From positions 1 through 44,591 of the forward strand of contig JAAYCV010000018.1 of the NCBI GenBank assembly GCA_012729605.1: DNA of 44,591 nucleotides. Reading direction: 5' to 3'. The stretch is from Ramlibacter sp. (GTDB taxonomy: Bacteria > Pseudomonadota > Gammaproteobacteria > Burkholderiales > Burkholderiaceae_C). The notes beneath the pieces are model-generated. The model made no database searches, was not told the origin of the DNA, and saw nothing but the letters and a program-made list of their open reading frames with translations. The translations under genes were made by a program, and so were the position numbers. This document shows positions 26,739-34,701 of this stretch, piece by piece (position 1 is the stretch's first letter; each line of letters opens with the position of its first letter).

Positions 26739-26873
26739 ATGAAACGCACTTACCAGCCTTCCAAGACCCGCCGCGCCCGTACCCATGGCTTCCTGGTTCG
26801 CATGAAGACCAAGGGCGGCCGTGCCGTGATCAACGCACGTCGCGCCAAGGGCCGCAAGCGCCTGGCCGTCTGA
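26739..26873 (+). CDS. rpmH: Large ribosomal subunit protein bL34
   Basis: A 44-residue strongly basic protein, [18 protein letters not shown] and so on to RKRLAV, the classical L34 with almost no deviation from the bacterial consensus. It is part of the 50S subunit near 23S rRNA domain I. CCTGAGGATTTTCCCC precedes the ATG. It leads the conserved rpmH-rnpA-yidD-yidC cluster, and rnpA starts 39 bp downstream. Confidence 0.97.
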   Translation: MKRTYQPSKTRRARTHGFLVRMKTKGGRAVINARRAKGRKRLAV

Positions 26874-26912
26874 GTCCGCACGGACGCTGGCCGGCACTAG
26901 CCGCCTGCGGCC

Positions 26913-27431
26913 ATGAGCACTCCGGCACGCATGCAGCGCCTGCGCCAACCGGCCCAGTTCCAGGCCGTGATGCAGGGAACTGTGCTGTATCGCACGCCCC
27001 ATTTCGTGTTGCACGCCTTGCAGTGGCGTCCCGCTTCCGGGACTGCGCCGCAGGGCGCGCAGCCGTGTCAGCGCCGTCTGTTCGCAGACGGCGCTATCGC
27101 TATGGGGGTGCTGGTACCCAAGCGCTGGGCCAAGCGCGCCGTCACGCGCAACCTGATCAAGCGCCAGATGCGTGCCATCACGGCCGAACTGGCGTCTGAG
27201 CTGCCCCTGCATACAGCCATCGTACTGCGCCTGCGCGCCGGCTTTGACCGGCGCCAGTTCATCAGCGCCAGCTCCGACGCCCTGAAACAGGCGGTGCGTG
27301 CCGAGCTGCAGCAGCTGTTTGCGCGTACCGACTGGCGACGCCTGCAGCCGCTAGCGCAGCCGCCTGCCGTGCCGCTTGCGCCATCTGACGCACTGCAACA
27401 TCCATCTGGCACAATGCAGGGCACACCATGA
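26913..27431 (+). CDS. rnpA: Ribonuclease P protein component
   Basis: 172 residues, longer than the usual 115-125 because of a Gly/Pro/Gln insertion around residues 40-60 and a Pro/Ala-rich tail after 145. The core is intact: MQRLRQPAQFQAVMQ at the start, GVLVPKRWAKRAVTRNLIKRQMR with the RNR motif (R-N-L-I-K-R) that contacts RNase P RNA, and IVLRLRAGFD. It supports cleavage of 5' leaders from pre-tRNAs. Its stop overlaps yidD by ATGA. The start at 26913 gives six residues before a second ATG. Confidence 0.93.
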   Translation: MSTPARMQRLRQPAQFQAVMQGTVLYRTPHFVLHALQWRPASGTAPQGAQPCQRRLFADGAIAMGVLVPKRWAKRAVTRNLIKRQMRAITAELASELPLHTAIVLRLRAGFDRRQFISASSDALKQAVRAELQQLFARTDWRRLQPLAQPPAVPLAPSDALQHPSGTMQGTP

Positions 27432-27733
27432 AGCGCATCCTCATCTCCTGCATCAAGGCCTACCGTCTGCTGCTCAGCCCCTGGCTGGGCAATGGCTGCC
27501 GGTTCGAGCCGACCTGTTCCGCGTATGCCATGCAGGCGCTGGAACGGCATGGTGCGGCCGCTGGCAGCTACCTGATGGTGGCGCGCCTGGCGCGCTGCCA
27601 GCCCTGGTGCCAGGGCGGATGCGATCCGGTACCCGAGCAGCCGCCGCGCCTGTTCACCCGTTTCACGGGTGCCGGGACTGCGCCTTCCCCCACTCGCGGC
27701 GACAGCCCGACTTCAACCCCCTCACGCCCATGA
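27428..27733 (+). CDS. yidD: Membrane protein insertion efficiency factor YidD
   Basis: 101 residues. The amphipathic N-terminal helix KRILISCIKAYRLLLSPWLG, the cysteine-bearing CRFEPTCSAYA and the CQPWCQGGCDPVP motif identify YidD. It lies at the inner face of the membrane and aids insertion of proteins through YidC. The C-terminal 30 residues are a Pro/Thr-rich extension beyond the conserved part. Both ends overlap neighbours (rnpA by ATGA, yidC by ATGA), indicating tight coupling. Confidence 0.93.
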   Translation: MKRILISCIKAYRLLLSPWLGNGCRFEPTCSAYAMQALERHGAAAGSYLMVARLARCQPWCQGGCDPVPEQPPRLFTRFTGAGTAPSPTRGDSPTSTPSRP

Positions 27734-29373
27734 TGAACGATATCCGTCGCTCCATTCTGTGGATCATCTTTGCCTTCTCGCTGATCCTGCTCTGGGACCA
27801 GTGGCAGATCCACAACGGCCGCAAGGCCACGTTCTTCCCGACCAGCACGCCGCCGGCGGCTACCGCTTCGGCACCTGCCGGCAGCGCCTCCGCTGTTGCG
27901 GGCACGGCGGTTGCCGGTGCAGCAGGTGCTGCGGCTCCGGCCGGCGCCGTGGCAGGCCAGCGCATCGACATGACGACCGATGTCTACCAGCTGACCTTTG
28001 ACAGCAATGGTGGTTCCCTGATCGGTGCCCAGCTGTTGAAGTACCCCGAGCTGTCGAACGATCCGACCAGCACGCCGATCCACCTGCTGCAGAACAACCA
28101 GTCCTACCAGTACATGGTGCAAAGCGGCCTGAGCGGCGGTACGCTGCCCAGCCACGTGACGCCGATGACGCTGGTCACGCCCGAGCGCAGCCTGGCCGAC
28201 GGCCAGGACACGCTGGTGGTGCGCTTCGAATCGGCACCGCAGGGTGGCGTGAAGCTGGCCAAGACCTACACCTTCAAGCGTGGCAGCTACGCCATCGACG
28301 TGCAGCACGAGGTGATCAACACAGGTAGCGTACCGGTGGCGCCGCAGCTCTACCAGCAGCTGGTACGTGACGGCTCCAAGGGCCCGGGTGGCAACTTCTT
28401 CTACTCCACCTTTACCGGTCCGGCCTTCTACAGCGATGAAGGCAAGTTCCAGAAGGTCGATTTCTCGTCCATCGACAAGGGCAAGGCCGATTACCAGAAG
28501 CATGCGCCGGACGGTTACGTGGCCATGGTGCAGCATTACTTTGCCAGTGCCTGGCTGCCGCCGGAAGGCACGGCGCGCGAGAACTACGTGCGCAAGGCCG
28601 AGAACCTGTATGCGGCCGGCCAGCTGTTCAATGTCGGCGAAGTGGCGCCGGGCACCAGCAAGACCCTGGGCAGCACGCTGTACGTGGGCCCGCAGGAAGA
28701 AAAGATCATGCAGGCGCTGTCGCCCAACTTTGACCTGGTCAAGGACTACGGCTGGCTGACGATCCTGGCACGCCCGCTGTACTGGCTGCTGACTTTCCTG
28801 TACGGCTTCCTGCACAACTGGGGCTGGGCGATCGTGGCACTGGTGGTGCTGCTGAAGGCAGCCTTCTTCTGGCTGAACCACAAGGCCTACGCCAGCATGG
28901 CCAAGATGAAGGCGATCAACCCCAAGGTGCAGGAGCTGCGCACGCGCTACAAGGACGAGCCGCAGAAGATACAGCAGGAGATGATGCGCATCTACCGCGA
29001 GGAAAAGGTCAACCCGCTGGGCGGCTGCCTGCCGATCCTGGTCCAGATCCCGGTGTTCATCGCGCTGTACTGGGTGTTGCTGTCCAGCATTGAGATGCGT
29101 GGCGCACCCTGGATCCTGTGGGTGAAGGACCTGTCCACGCCGGACCCGTACTTCATCCTGCCGATCCTGATGACGGCCTCCAGCCTGCTGCAGGTGTGGC
29201 TGAACCCGACGCCGCCGGACCCGATGCAGGCCAAGATGATGTGGGCTATGCCGCTGCTGTTCAGCGTGATGTTCTTCTTCTTCCCCGCCGGCCTGGTGCT
29301 GTACTGGCTGACGAACAACATCCTGTCGATCGCGCAGCAGTGGTTCATCAACCGCAAGCTTGGCGTCAGCTGA
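27730..29373 (+). CDS. yidC: Membrane protein insertase YidC
   Basis: 547 residues, the Gram-negative form. The first transmembrane helix (RRSILWIIFAFSLILLW) is at residues 5-21, followed by an Ala/Thr-rich tether (35-75), the large periplasmic beta-sandwich domain (about 76-335), then five core helices from about 345. The core includes the conserved NPLGGCLPILVQIPVFIALY and the final FFPAGLVLYWLTNN, with the IAQQWFINRKL end. It inserts and folds inner-membrane proteins alone or with SecYEG. A double ATG (27730/27733) leaves one residue of ambiguity. A strong terminator follows. Confidence 0.97.
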   Translation: MMNDIRRSILWIIFAFSLILLWDQWQIHNGRKATFFPTSTPPAATASAPAGSASAVAGTAVAGAAGAAAPAGAVAGQRIDMTTDVYQLTFDSNGGSLIGAQLLKYPELSNDPTSTPIHLLQNNQSYQYMVQSGLSGGTLPSHVTPMTLVTPERSLADGQDTLVVRFESAPQGGVKLAKTYTFKRGSYAIDVQHEVINTGSVPVAPQLYQQLVRDGSKGPGGNFFYSTFTGPAFYSDEGKFQKVDFSSIDKGKADYQKHAPDGYVAMVQHYFASAWLPPEGTARENYVRKAENLYAAGQLFNVGEVAPGTSKTLGSTLYVGPQEEKIMQALSPNFDLVKDYGWLTILARPLYWLLTFLYGFLHNWGWAIVALVVLLKAAFFWLNHKAYASMAKMKAINPKVQELRTRYKDEPQKIQQEMMRIYREEKVNPLGGCLPILVQIPVFIALYWVLLSSIEMRGAPWILWVKDLSTPDPYFILPILMTASSLLQVWLNPTPPDPMQAKMMWAMPLLFSVMFFFFPAGLVLYWLTNNILSIAQQWFINRKLGVS

Positions 29374-29404
29374 TGCCGCTGCCGACGATCACGGCCTGAC
29401 ATGA

Positions 29405-29440
29405 CAAGGGCGCCTGCTTGCAGGCGCCCTTGTTGTCTTG
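29405..29440 (+). terminator. Rho-independent terminator of the rpmH-yidC operon
   Basis: CAAGGGCGCCTG (29405-29416) pairs with CAGGCGCCCTTG (29421-29432) around CTTG, a 12-bp perfect stem, followed by TTGTCTT. It also faces the end of the convergent DUF938 gene. Confidence 0.87.
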
Positions 29441-29461
29441 GGGCTGGAAAAAGCGATCAGC

Positions 29462-30073
29462 TCAGCGGCTGAACACCAGTAGCAGGTTGTTGGCCGGCAG
29501 GCTGATGCGCTGGCGCAGTTGCAGGCCGGCGCGGCCGGCTTCTTTCTCTACGTCGGCGAGCTGACGGATGCCCCAGCTGGCATTGCGCTGGCGCAGGTCG
29601 GCATCAAAGGCCAGGTTGCTGGGGGCGGTGGGCACATCCTGTTCCAGGTAGGGGCCATAGGTGACCAGCAGGCCATCCGCTGTCAGGTGGCGAGCTGCGC
29701 CCTGCATCAGGCCGGGACAGCAGATCCAGGAGGCGATGTGCAGCATGTTGGCGCTGAAGATCAGGTCGAATTGCGCCTTGGCCGGCAAGGGCCAGGGATT
29801 GGTACGCACATCCAGTTCGATCGCCGGCTGCACGTTGGCGGCCTCCTGCAGGCGGGCGTGTGCGGCAATCGCCTCGAACAGCTCCTTGTCCATGTCGCTC
29901 GGTTGCCACAGCCAGCCGGGTAGTGCCGCGGCAAAGTAGGCGGCATGCTGGCCGGTACCACTGCCGATTTCCAGTGCCTTGCCCTGTTCAGGCAACAGGG
30001 GACGCAGGGCGTCCAGGATCGGATCCTTGTTGCGCTCGCTGGCGGCGCTGCTGGGCAGGGTACTGGTGGGCAT
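29462..30073 (-). CDS. DUF938 family SAM-dependent methyltransferase
   Basis: 203 residues. The family signature SSAASERNKDPILDALRP opens the protein; ALEIGSGTGQHAAYFA is the SAM-binding glycine loop (motif I, residues 33-48), with the acidic residue after strand two in PSDMD and NMLHIASW as motif IV. DUF938 proteins are soluble class I methyltransferases whose substrates are not established. It starts 9 bp after the SDR gene, with a GAGGAGA ribosome-binding site overlapping the SDR stop, so the two form an operon on the minus strand between yidC and mnmE. Confidence 0.88.
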   Translation of the reverse strand: MPTSTLPSSAASERNKDPILDALRPLLPEQGKALEIGSGTGQHAAYFAAALPGWLWQPSDMDKELFEAIAAHARLQEAANVQPAIELDVRTNPWPLPAKAQFDLIFSANMLHIASWICCPGLMQGAARHLTADGLLVTYGPYLEQDVPTAPSNLAFDADLRQRNASWGIRQLADVEKEAGRAGLQLRQRISLPANNLLLVFSR

Positions 30074-30082
30074 CGTGTCTCC

Positions 30083-30868
30083 TCAGGTCGCTATCTGGCG
30101 GGCAATAAAACGGTTCAGCCAATCGGGCGTGAACGCCATCACCTTATACAGCATACGCGCATGCAGGCCAACCGGCCAATGTACCCGGCTCCAGCGCGGG
30201 CATTGCGCCGCCTGCCAGAGCACTTGCGCCACATCTTCCGGCTGCAGGTGCACGCCCAGACGGCGCAGGCTGAGCGGCTGGTTGCCATCCAGCAGGCCGG
30301 TCTGCACGAACAGCGGCATCAGGTCCATCACGCGGATATCCTGAGCCTGCCATTCGATGTTGAGGGATTCGGTCAGGCCGCGTACGAAGAACTTGCTGGC
30401 CGAATAGCTGGCCAGTGCTGCCTGGCCGTAGAAGGCAGCACTCGACGCCAGATTGATCACGCGAGCACTGGGGGTATCGCGCAGATAGGGGTGGGCGGCG
30501 TGGCAGCCGAGCAGCACGCCATGCACATTGATGCCGATCTGGCGCAGGTGCTGCGCCACACTGGTCTGCTCGAACGGGCCGGACAGCATGATGCCGGCGT
30601 TATTCACCAGCAGATCCAGCCGGCCGGTGTGGGCGTGGAAGTGCGCCAGCGCATCGCTCCAGTCTTCAGGGCGCGAGACGTCGAGCCGGAAGCACAGGCA
30701 GTTCTGGCTGCCCAGCTCCTGCTCCAGTGCCGCCATGCCGTCCTGATCGATATCGCCAATGCCGACAAACCAGCCCTGCTGTACGAACAGGCGCGCAGTG
30801 GCGCGGCCGATGCCGACAGCGGCACCTGAGATGAACAGGCAGGGGCGGGAATCGAAAGAACTGGACAT
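30083..30868 (-). CDS. Short-chain dehydrogenase/reductase family oxidoreductase
   Basis: A 261-residue classical SDR. The start at 30868 gives LFISGAAVGIGRATA (residues 11-25) as the cofactor-binding glycine motif with G15, G19 and G21. LLVNNAG is in the middle, a catalytic Ser in LASSAAFYG, and Y-S-A-S-K (near 153-157) is the Tyr/Lys pair. GDID after strand two has an acidic residue that favours NAD over NADP (inference). The substrate is unknown. The frame stays open far upstream, but that part is antisense to mnmE. It is the first gene of a two-gene minus-strand unit with the DUF938 gene and divergent from mnmE. Confidence 0.9.
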   Translation of the reverse strand: MSSSFDSRPCLFISGAAVGIGRATARLFVQQGWFVGIGDIDQDGMAALEQELGSQNCLCFRLDVSRPEDWSDALAHFHAHTGRLDLLVNNAGIMLSGPFEQTSVAQHLRQIGINVHGVLLGCHAAHPYLRDTPSARVINLASSAAFYGQAALASYSASKFFVRGLTESLNIEWQAQDIRVMDLMPLFVQTGLLDGNQPLSLRRLGVHLQPEDVAQVLWQAAQCPRWSRVHWPVGLHARMLYKVMAFTPDWLNRFIARQIAT

Positions 30869-31030
30869 GGCGGAATCTGGGCAAGAGGGTTGCAGGGATC
30901 GCCCATAAAAGAACGACCGTTCACCGAAATCATGCCCGATGGCGGCTGCAGCGCCTACCGGCGTTTCCCCGTGGGTGCAGGGCACTCCGTACAATGCCGG
31001 AATGTCTGATTTTCCAGGTGCCTGTCTGCC

Positions 31031-32425
31031 ATGCTGAGCCGCTATAACGATCCGATTGCCGCCATTGCCACCGCGCCCGGCCGTGGTGCCGTGGGCATTG
31101 TGCGCCTGTCCGGCAAGGGCCTGGCGCCGCTGGTGCAGCAGTTGCTGGCGCGCGAGCTGGCACCACGCGTGGCGACCTATATGCCGTTCCCGGGAGACGA
31201 TGGCCAGCCGCTGGACCATGGCCTGGCGCTGTGGTTTCCGGCGCCGCACAGCTATACCGGCGAGGACGTGCTGGAGCTGCAGGCGCATGGCGGCAGCGTG
31301 GTGCTGCAGATGCTGCTGGCGCACTGCCTGCAGGCCGGCCAGGCGCTGGGCATGCGCGTGGCGCAACCGGGCGAGTTCACCGAGCGCGCCTTCCTGAACG
31401 GCAAGCTGGACCTGGCGCAAGCCGAGGCGGTGGCCGACCTGATCGACGCCAGTACCGAAACCGCCGCGCGCAGCGCCAGCCGTTCGCTCAGTGGCGCCTT
31501 CAGCCAGGAAATCCACACGCTGCGTGATGCGCTGATCCACCTGCGCATGCTTGTGGAGGCGACATTGGATTTTCCCGAAGAAGAGATTGATTTCCTGCAG
31601 CAGGCCGATGCCGCCGGCCAGCTCGCCGGTATCCGCCAGCAGCTGAACGCGATCCGGCGCCAGGCGCAACAGGGCGCACTGCTGCGCGAGGGCATCCAGG
31701 TGGTGATTGCCGGCCAGCCCAACGCCGGCAAGAGCTCGCTGCTGAATGCGCTGGCCGGGGCCGAGCTGGCGATCGTGACGCCGATTGCCGGCACCACGCG
31801 TGACAAGGTGACGCAGACGATCCAGATCGAAGGCGTGCCGCTGCACGTGATTGATACTGCCGGCCTGCGCGATACAGCCTTGGCCGAGGTGGACCAGGTG
31901 GAAGCGATCGGCATCGAACGCGCCTGGAGCGAGATCACGCGTGCCGATGCGGTGCTGTTCCTGCATGACCTGACGCGGGTGGGCGAACCGGATTACGCGG
32001 CTGCCGATGCGCTGATCGCCGAACGGCTACGAACACAGCTGCCAGAGCAGGTGCCGGTGCTGCATATCGCCAACAAGGCCGATGCGGTGGCTGCTGCCGG
32101 CCAGCAGGACGAAACCCATCTGGCGATCTCGGCCAGGACGGGTGAAGGCCTGGATGTGCTGCGCCAGCGCCTGCTGCAGATCGTCGGCTGGCAGTCCGCG
32201 CCCGAAGGCGTGTTCATCGCCCGCGAGCGCCATGTGCAGGCGCTGGAGCGCGTGGCCACGCATGTGGAACTGGCCGATGCGCATCTCAACACCCCGCAGC
32301 CGGCGCTGGATATCCTGGCCGAGGAGCTGCGACTGGGGCAGAACGCGCTTAACGAGATCACCGGGGAGTTTTCGCCGGATGACTTGCTGGGGGAGATTTT
32401 TGGGAAGTTTTGTATTGGCAAGTGA
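31031..32425 (+). CDS. mnmE: tRNA uridine-5-carboxymethylaminomethyl(34) synthesis GTPase MnmE
   Basis: 464 residues, full length. The N-terminal folate-binding domain is 1-120 ([20 protein letters not shown], then [14 protein letters not shown]). The G domain has G1 GQPNAGKSS (about 227-235), G2 IAGTTRD, G3 DTAGLRDT and G4 NKAD. The C-terminal end is CIGK, carrying the conserved cysteine. With MnmG it adds the cmnm5 group to U34 of several tRNAs. TACAAT (30990-30995) is a plausible -10 box. In many proteobacteria mnmE follows yidC directly; here two minus-strand genes come between. An earlier ATG at 31002 runs into a stop. Confidence 0.96.
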   Translation: MLSRYNDPIAAIATAPGRGAVGIVRLSGKGLAPLVQQLLARELAPRVATYMPFPGDDGQPLDHGLALWFPAPHSYTGEDVLELQAHGGSVVLQMLLAHCLQAGQALGMRVAQPGEFTERAFLNGKLDLAQAEAVADLIDASTETAARSASRSLSGAFSQEIHTLRDALIHLRMLVEATLDFPEEEIDFLQQADAAGQLAGIRQQLNAIRRQAQQGALLREGIQVVIAGQPNAGKSSLLNALAGAELAIVTPIAGTTRDKVTQTIQIEGVPLHVIDTAGLRDTALAEVDQVEAIGIERAWSEITRADAVLFLHDLTRVGEPDYAAADALIAERLRTQLPEQVPVLHIANKADAVAAAGQQDETHLAISARTGEGLDVLRQRLLQIVGWQSAPEGVFIARERHVQALERVATHVELADAHLNTPQPALDILAEELRLGQNALNEITGEFSPDDLLGEIFGKFCIGK

Positions 32426-32434
32426 GTGCCCATC

Positions 32435-33469
32435 ATGAGTAGCAAGCCATTGATCCGCAACAGCACTGCCGAATTTCTGATCTTCACCGGCCAGGCGGGA
32501 GAGCAGAGCATCGAGGCGCGTTACGAAGATCAGACTATTTGGCTCTCGCAAAAGCTGATGGCCGAGTTGTTCAGCGTGGATGTACGCACTATCAGCGAAC
32601 ATCTGAAGAACATCTTTGCCAGCGAAGAACTGGCCGCGGAAGCAGTTATCCGGAAATTCCGGATAACTGCCAGTGATGGCAAAAATTATCAGACCCAGTT
32701 CTACAACCTCGATGCCATCATTTCCGTCGGCTATCGGGTGAACTCCATACGCGCAACGCAGTTCCGCCAGTGGGCCACTGGCGTCCTGCGTGAGTTCGCC
32801 ATCAAGGGCTATGTGCTGGATCGCCAGCGCATGGAAAACGGCAGCTTCCTGGGTGAGGATTACTTTGAGCGATTGCTGGCAGAAATCCGTGAAATCCGTC
32901 TCAGCGAACGACGCTTTTACCAGAAGATCACCGACATTTATGCCACCAGTGTGGATTACAACAAGGATGCACCGACGACCAAGGCATTCTTCGCCAAAGT
33001 ACAGAACAAGCTGCATTACGCCATCCACGGCCATACCGCGGCAGAGCTGATCCAGCAGCGGGCTGATAGCAGCAAACCGCATATGGGGCTGACATCGTGG
33101 GCGGGTGCCCCTGACGGCAAGATACTGAAAACTGACGTGGCAGTGGCCAAGAACTACCTGAGCAAGGACGAGCTGGAGTCATTGGGCCGTATCGTCAACG
33201 CCTATCTGGAGCTGGCAGAGGAGCGCGCCCGTCGCAAGATCCCCATGAGCATGGAAGACTGGTCCCGGCGTCTGGATGCTTTCCTTGAGTTTGATGATCG
33301 GGAAGTGCTGCAAGACAGCGGCAAGATATCTGCAAAACTGGCCCAGATGCATGCAGAAAGTGAGTTTGAAAAGTACAGGGTGGTGCAGGATGGCCTGTTT
33401 GAAAGCGACTTTGACAAGATCGTGAAAAAGTTGGCTGCCGGTGAACCGGACACCAGTGATGATGCATGA
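32435..33469 (+). CDS. RhuM family protein (virulence RhuM)
   Basis: 344 residues from the ATG at 32435, only 9 bp after the mnmE stop. It matches RhuM throughout: YEDQTIWLSQKLMAELFSVD with VRTISEHLKNIF, a predicted helix-turn-helix-like region, then YNLDAIISVGYRVNS and RQWATGVLREFAIKGY, and a C-terminal part with TKAFFAKVQNKLHYAIHG and WSRRLDAFLEFDDREVL. The biochemical function is unknown; members are named after a Salmonella pathogenicity island 3 gene and often lie beside restriction-modification genes, toxin-antitoxin genes or mobile elements. No such partner is present here. Parts of the gene are visibly less GC-rich than its neighbours, which suggests transfer. It contains a 29-bp inverted repeat. 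Confidence 0.9.
   Translation: MSSKPLIRNSTAEFLIFTGQAGEQSIEARYEDQTIWLSQKLMAELFSVDVRTISEHLKNIFASEELAAEAVIRKFRITASDGKNYQTQFYNLDAIISVGYRVNSIRATQFRQWATGVLREFAIKGYVLDRQRMENGSFLGEDYFERLLAEIREIRLSERRFYQKITDIYATSVDYNKDAPTTKAFFAKVQNKLHYAIHGHTAAELIQQRADSSKPHMGLTSWAGAPDGKILKTDVAVAKNYLSKDELESLGRIVNAYLELAEERARRKIPMSMEDWSRRLDAFLEFDDREVLQDSGKISAKLAQMHAESEFEKYRVVQDGLFESDFDKIVKKLAAGEPDTSDDA
32642..32670 (+). repeat. 29-bp perfect inverted repeat inside rhuM
   Basis: GCAGTTATCCGGAA (32642-32655) and its exact reverse complement (32657-32670) flank a single A. The 14-bp arms lie within codons for A-V-I-R-K-F-R-I-T-A. It could form a cruciform or an mRNA hairpin, or be a protein-binding site. Confidence 0.85.
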
Positions 33470-33499
33470 GCGGTAGAGGTTCAGGCTTGATCTGACCGG

Positions 33500-34531
33500 T
33501 TACCCCGGCCGCCTCCGATACGCCCCCGGCGCACTCCCCGTCCACTCCCGGAACGCCCGCTGAAAACTGGTCGGATCACCAAAGCCGACCAGCTGGCCAA
33601 TCGCCGCCACCGGCAGCCGGCCTTGCGTCAGCTGCTGGATCGCCACATCACGCCGCAGCGCGTCCTTGATGCCCTGGAAGCTGCTGCCCTCGGCCTGCAG
33701 CTTGCGTGCCAGCGTGCGCTTGGAAAAATGCAGGGCGGCGGCGACTTCGGGCAGGCTGCAGGGCTGCTCCAGCCGTGGCTGAAGGTATTCGCGCACACGG
33801 TGGCTGATGATGTGCTCGGCGAAGGAGACGAACATCCAGTCGCCCGGCGCGCGTGCCAGAAAACCGGGAATCGATGCCGCATTCTGGCGCACTGGCATCT
33901 GCAGCTGCGGCAGGGCAAACCAGAGCGCCATCTCCGGCTGGCCAAAGCGCTGCGGGCCGGGATAGAGGAAGACCGATTCGGCGCCTTGTTCCGGCCTCGA
34001 GTGGCTGAAATCGACCCGTGCCAGCGGGATTTTCTGGCCGGCCAGCCAGGAGGCGATGCCGTGCACCAGCTTCAGCATCATCTTTTGCGCAAACAGGTTC
34101 TGCTGTACGGCTTCGGTGCGTGGCTGCAGCGCAATTTGCACGAGTGGGCCGTGCGGCCGCAGCGCAAAGTGCAGGTCGTCCAGCTGCAAGCGGAAATACT
34201 GGCAAAAGCGGTTCATCGCCGTCAGCAGGCTGGGGGAGCCGATCAGGCTCAGGCAGAGGAACTTGAGCGTGCCGCCACGCAGCGGTCGCGCAAACATGCC
34301 CGGGGTTTCATCGTCATGCAACTGCGCCAGCAGGCGGTACAGCGTGGCGAACTGGCCAGTAGTGACGCGGGCACCCGCCTGTTGCAGCAGCGCCGGGGCG
34401 ATGCCGGCCTGCTGCACGCAGCGCAGCTGCTGGGCGGTGTCTGATCCGCTGCCCTGCAGCAGGGCGCGTACCAGATCGATGGCGATGGTGGGCTGGGAAG
34501 TCTGCATGATCGGATTGGCGGAATATGCCAT
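33500..34531 (-). CDS. AraC family transcriptional regulator
   Basis: 343 residues. The N-terminal half (about 20-220) resembles the AraC_N-type arabinose-binding-like domain of OruR/ArgR-like regulators (VRALLQGSGSD ... GGTLKFLCLSLIGSPSL). The C-terminal hundred residues are the double helix-turn-helix: CSLPEVAAALHFSKRTLARK and then LPVAAIGQLVGFGDPTSFQR with the family signature F-R-E-W-T-G. It is divergent from the acyl-CoA dehydrogenase operon and probably controls it, with an acyl or acid ligand as likely signal (inference). The start could be 34531 or the ATG at 34507, eight residues later. Confidence 0.9.
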   Translation of the reverse strand: MAYSANPIMQTSQPTIAIDLVRALLQGSGSDTAQQLRCVQQAGIAPALLQQAGARVTTGQFATLYRLLAQLHDDETPGMFARPLRGGTLKFLCLSLIGSPSLLTAMNRFCQYFRLQLDDLHFALRPHGPLVQIALQPRTEAVQQNLFAQKMMLKLVHGIASWLAGQKIPLARVDFSHSRPEQGAESVFLYPGPQRFGQPEMALWFALPQLQMPVRQNAASIPGFLARAPGDWMFVSFAEHIISHRVREYLQPRLEQPCSLPEVAAALHFSKRTLARKLQAEGSSFQGIKDALRRDVAIQQLTQGRLPVAAIGQLVGFGDPTSFQRAFREWTGSAPGAYRRRPG

Positions 34532-34535
34532 GTTT

Positions 34536-34576
34536 TAGGCAAAGGCGGCAAACCCGATAGTAGTAGCCTCTGCCTA
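34536..34576. promoter_or_regulatory. Candidate operator: inverted repeat in the AraC/acyl-CoA intergenic region
   Basis: TAGGCAAAGGC (34536-34546) and GCCTCTGCCTA (34566-34576) are reverse complements with one mismatch. Their centres are 30 bp apart, about three helical turns. The left arm begins 5 bp before the regulator's start codon, so binding could repress its own gene and act on the plus-strand operon. Confidence 0.5.
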
Positions 34577-34701
34577 GAATCAGATCAGTTTCCTGAATAA
34601 AAACCGATATCAGTGTAAACCCTTGGGTCTGTGGCAGGCCATTTCTCAACGGAATGCGCTCTGGCAGATCTTGTCATGATCCAGCCTTTGAGAACCATCC
34701 C

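Noticed and set aside
26862-26875. Neisserial DNA uptake sequence (GCCGTCTGAG near the rpmH stop)
   Set aside because: It is a single imperfect occurrence in coding sequence, explained by the conserved L34 C-terminus and the stop codon; I saw no clustering elsewhere.
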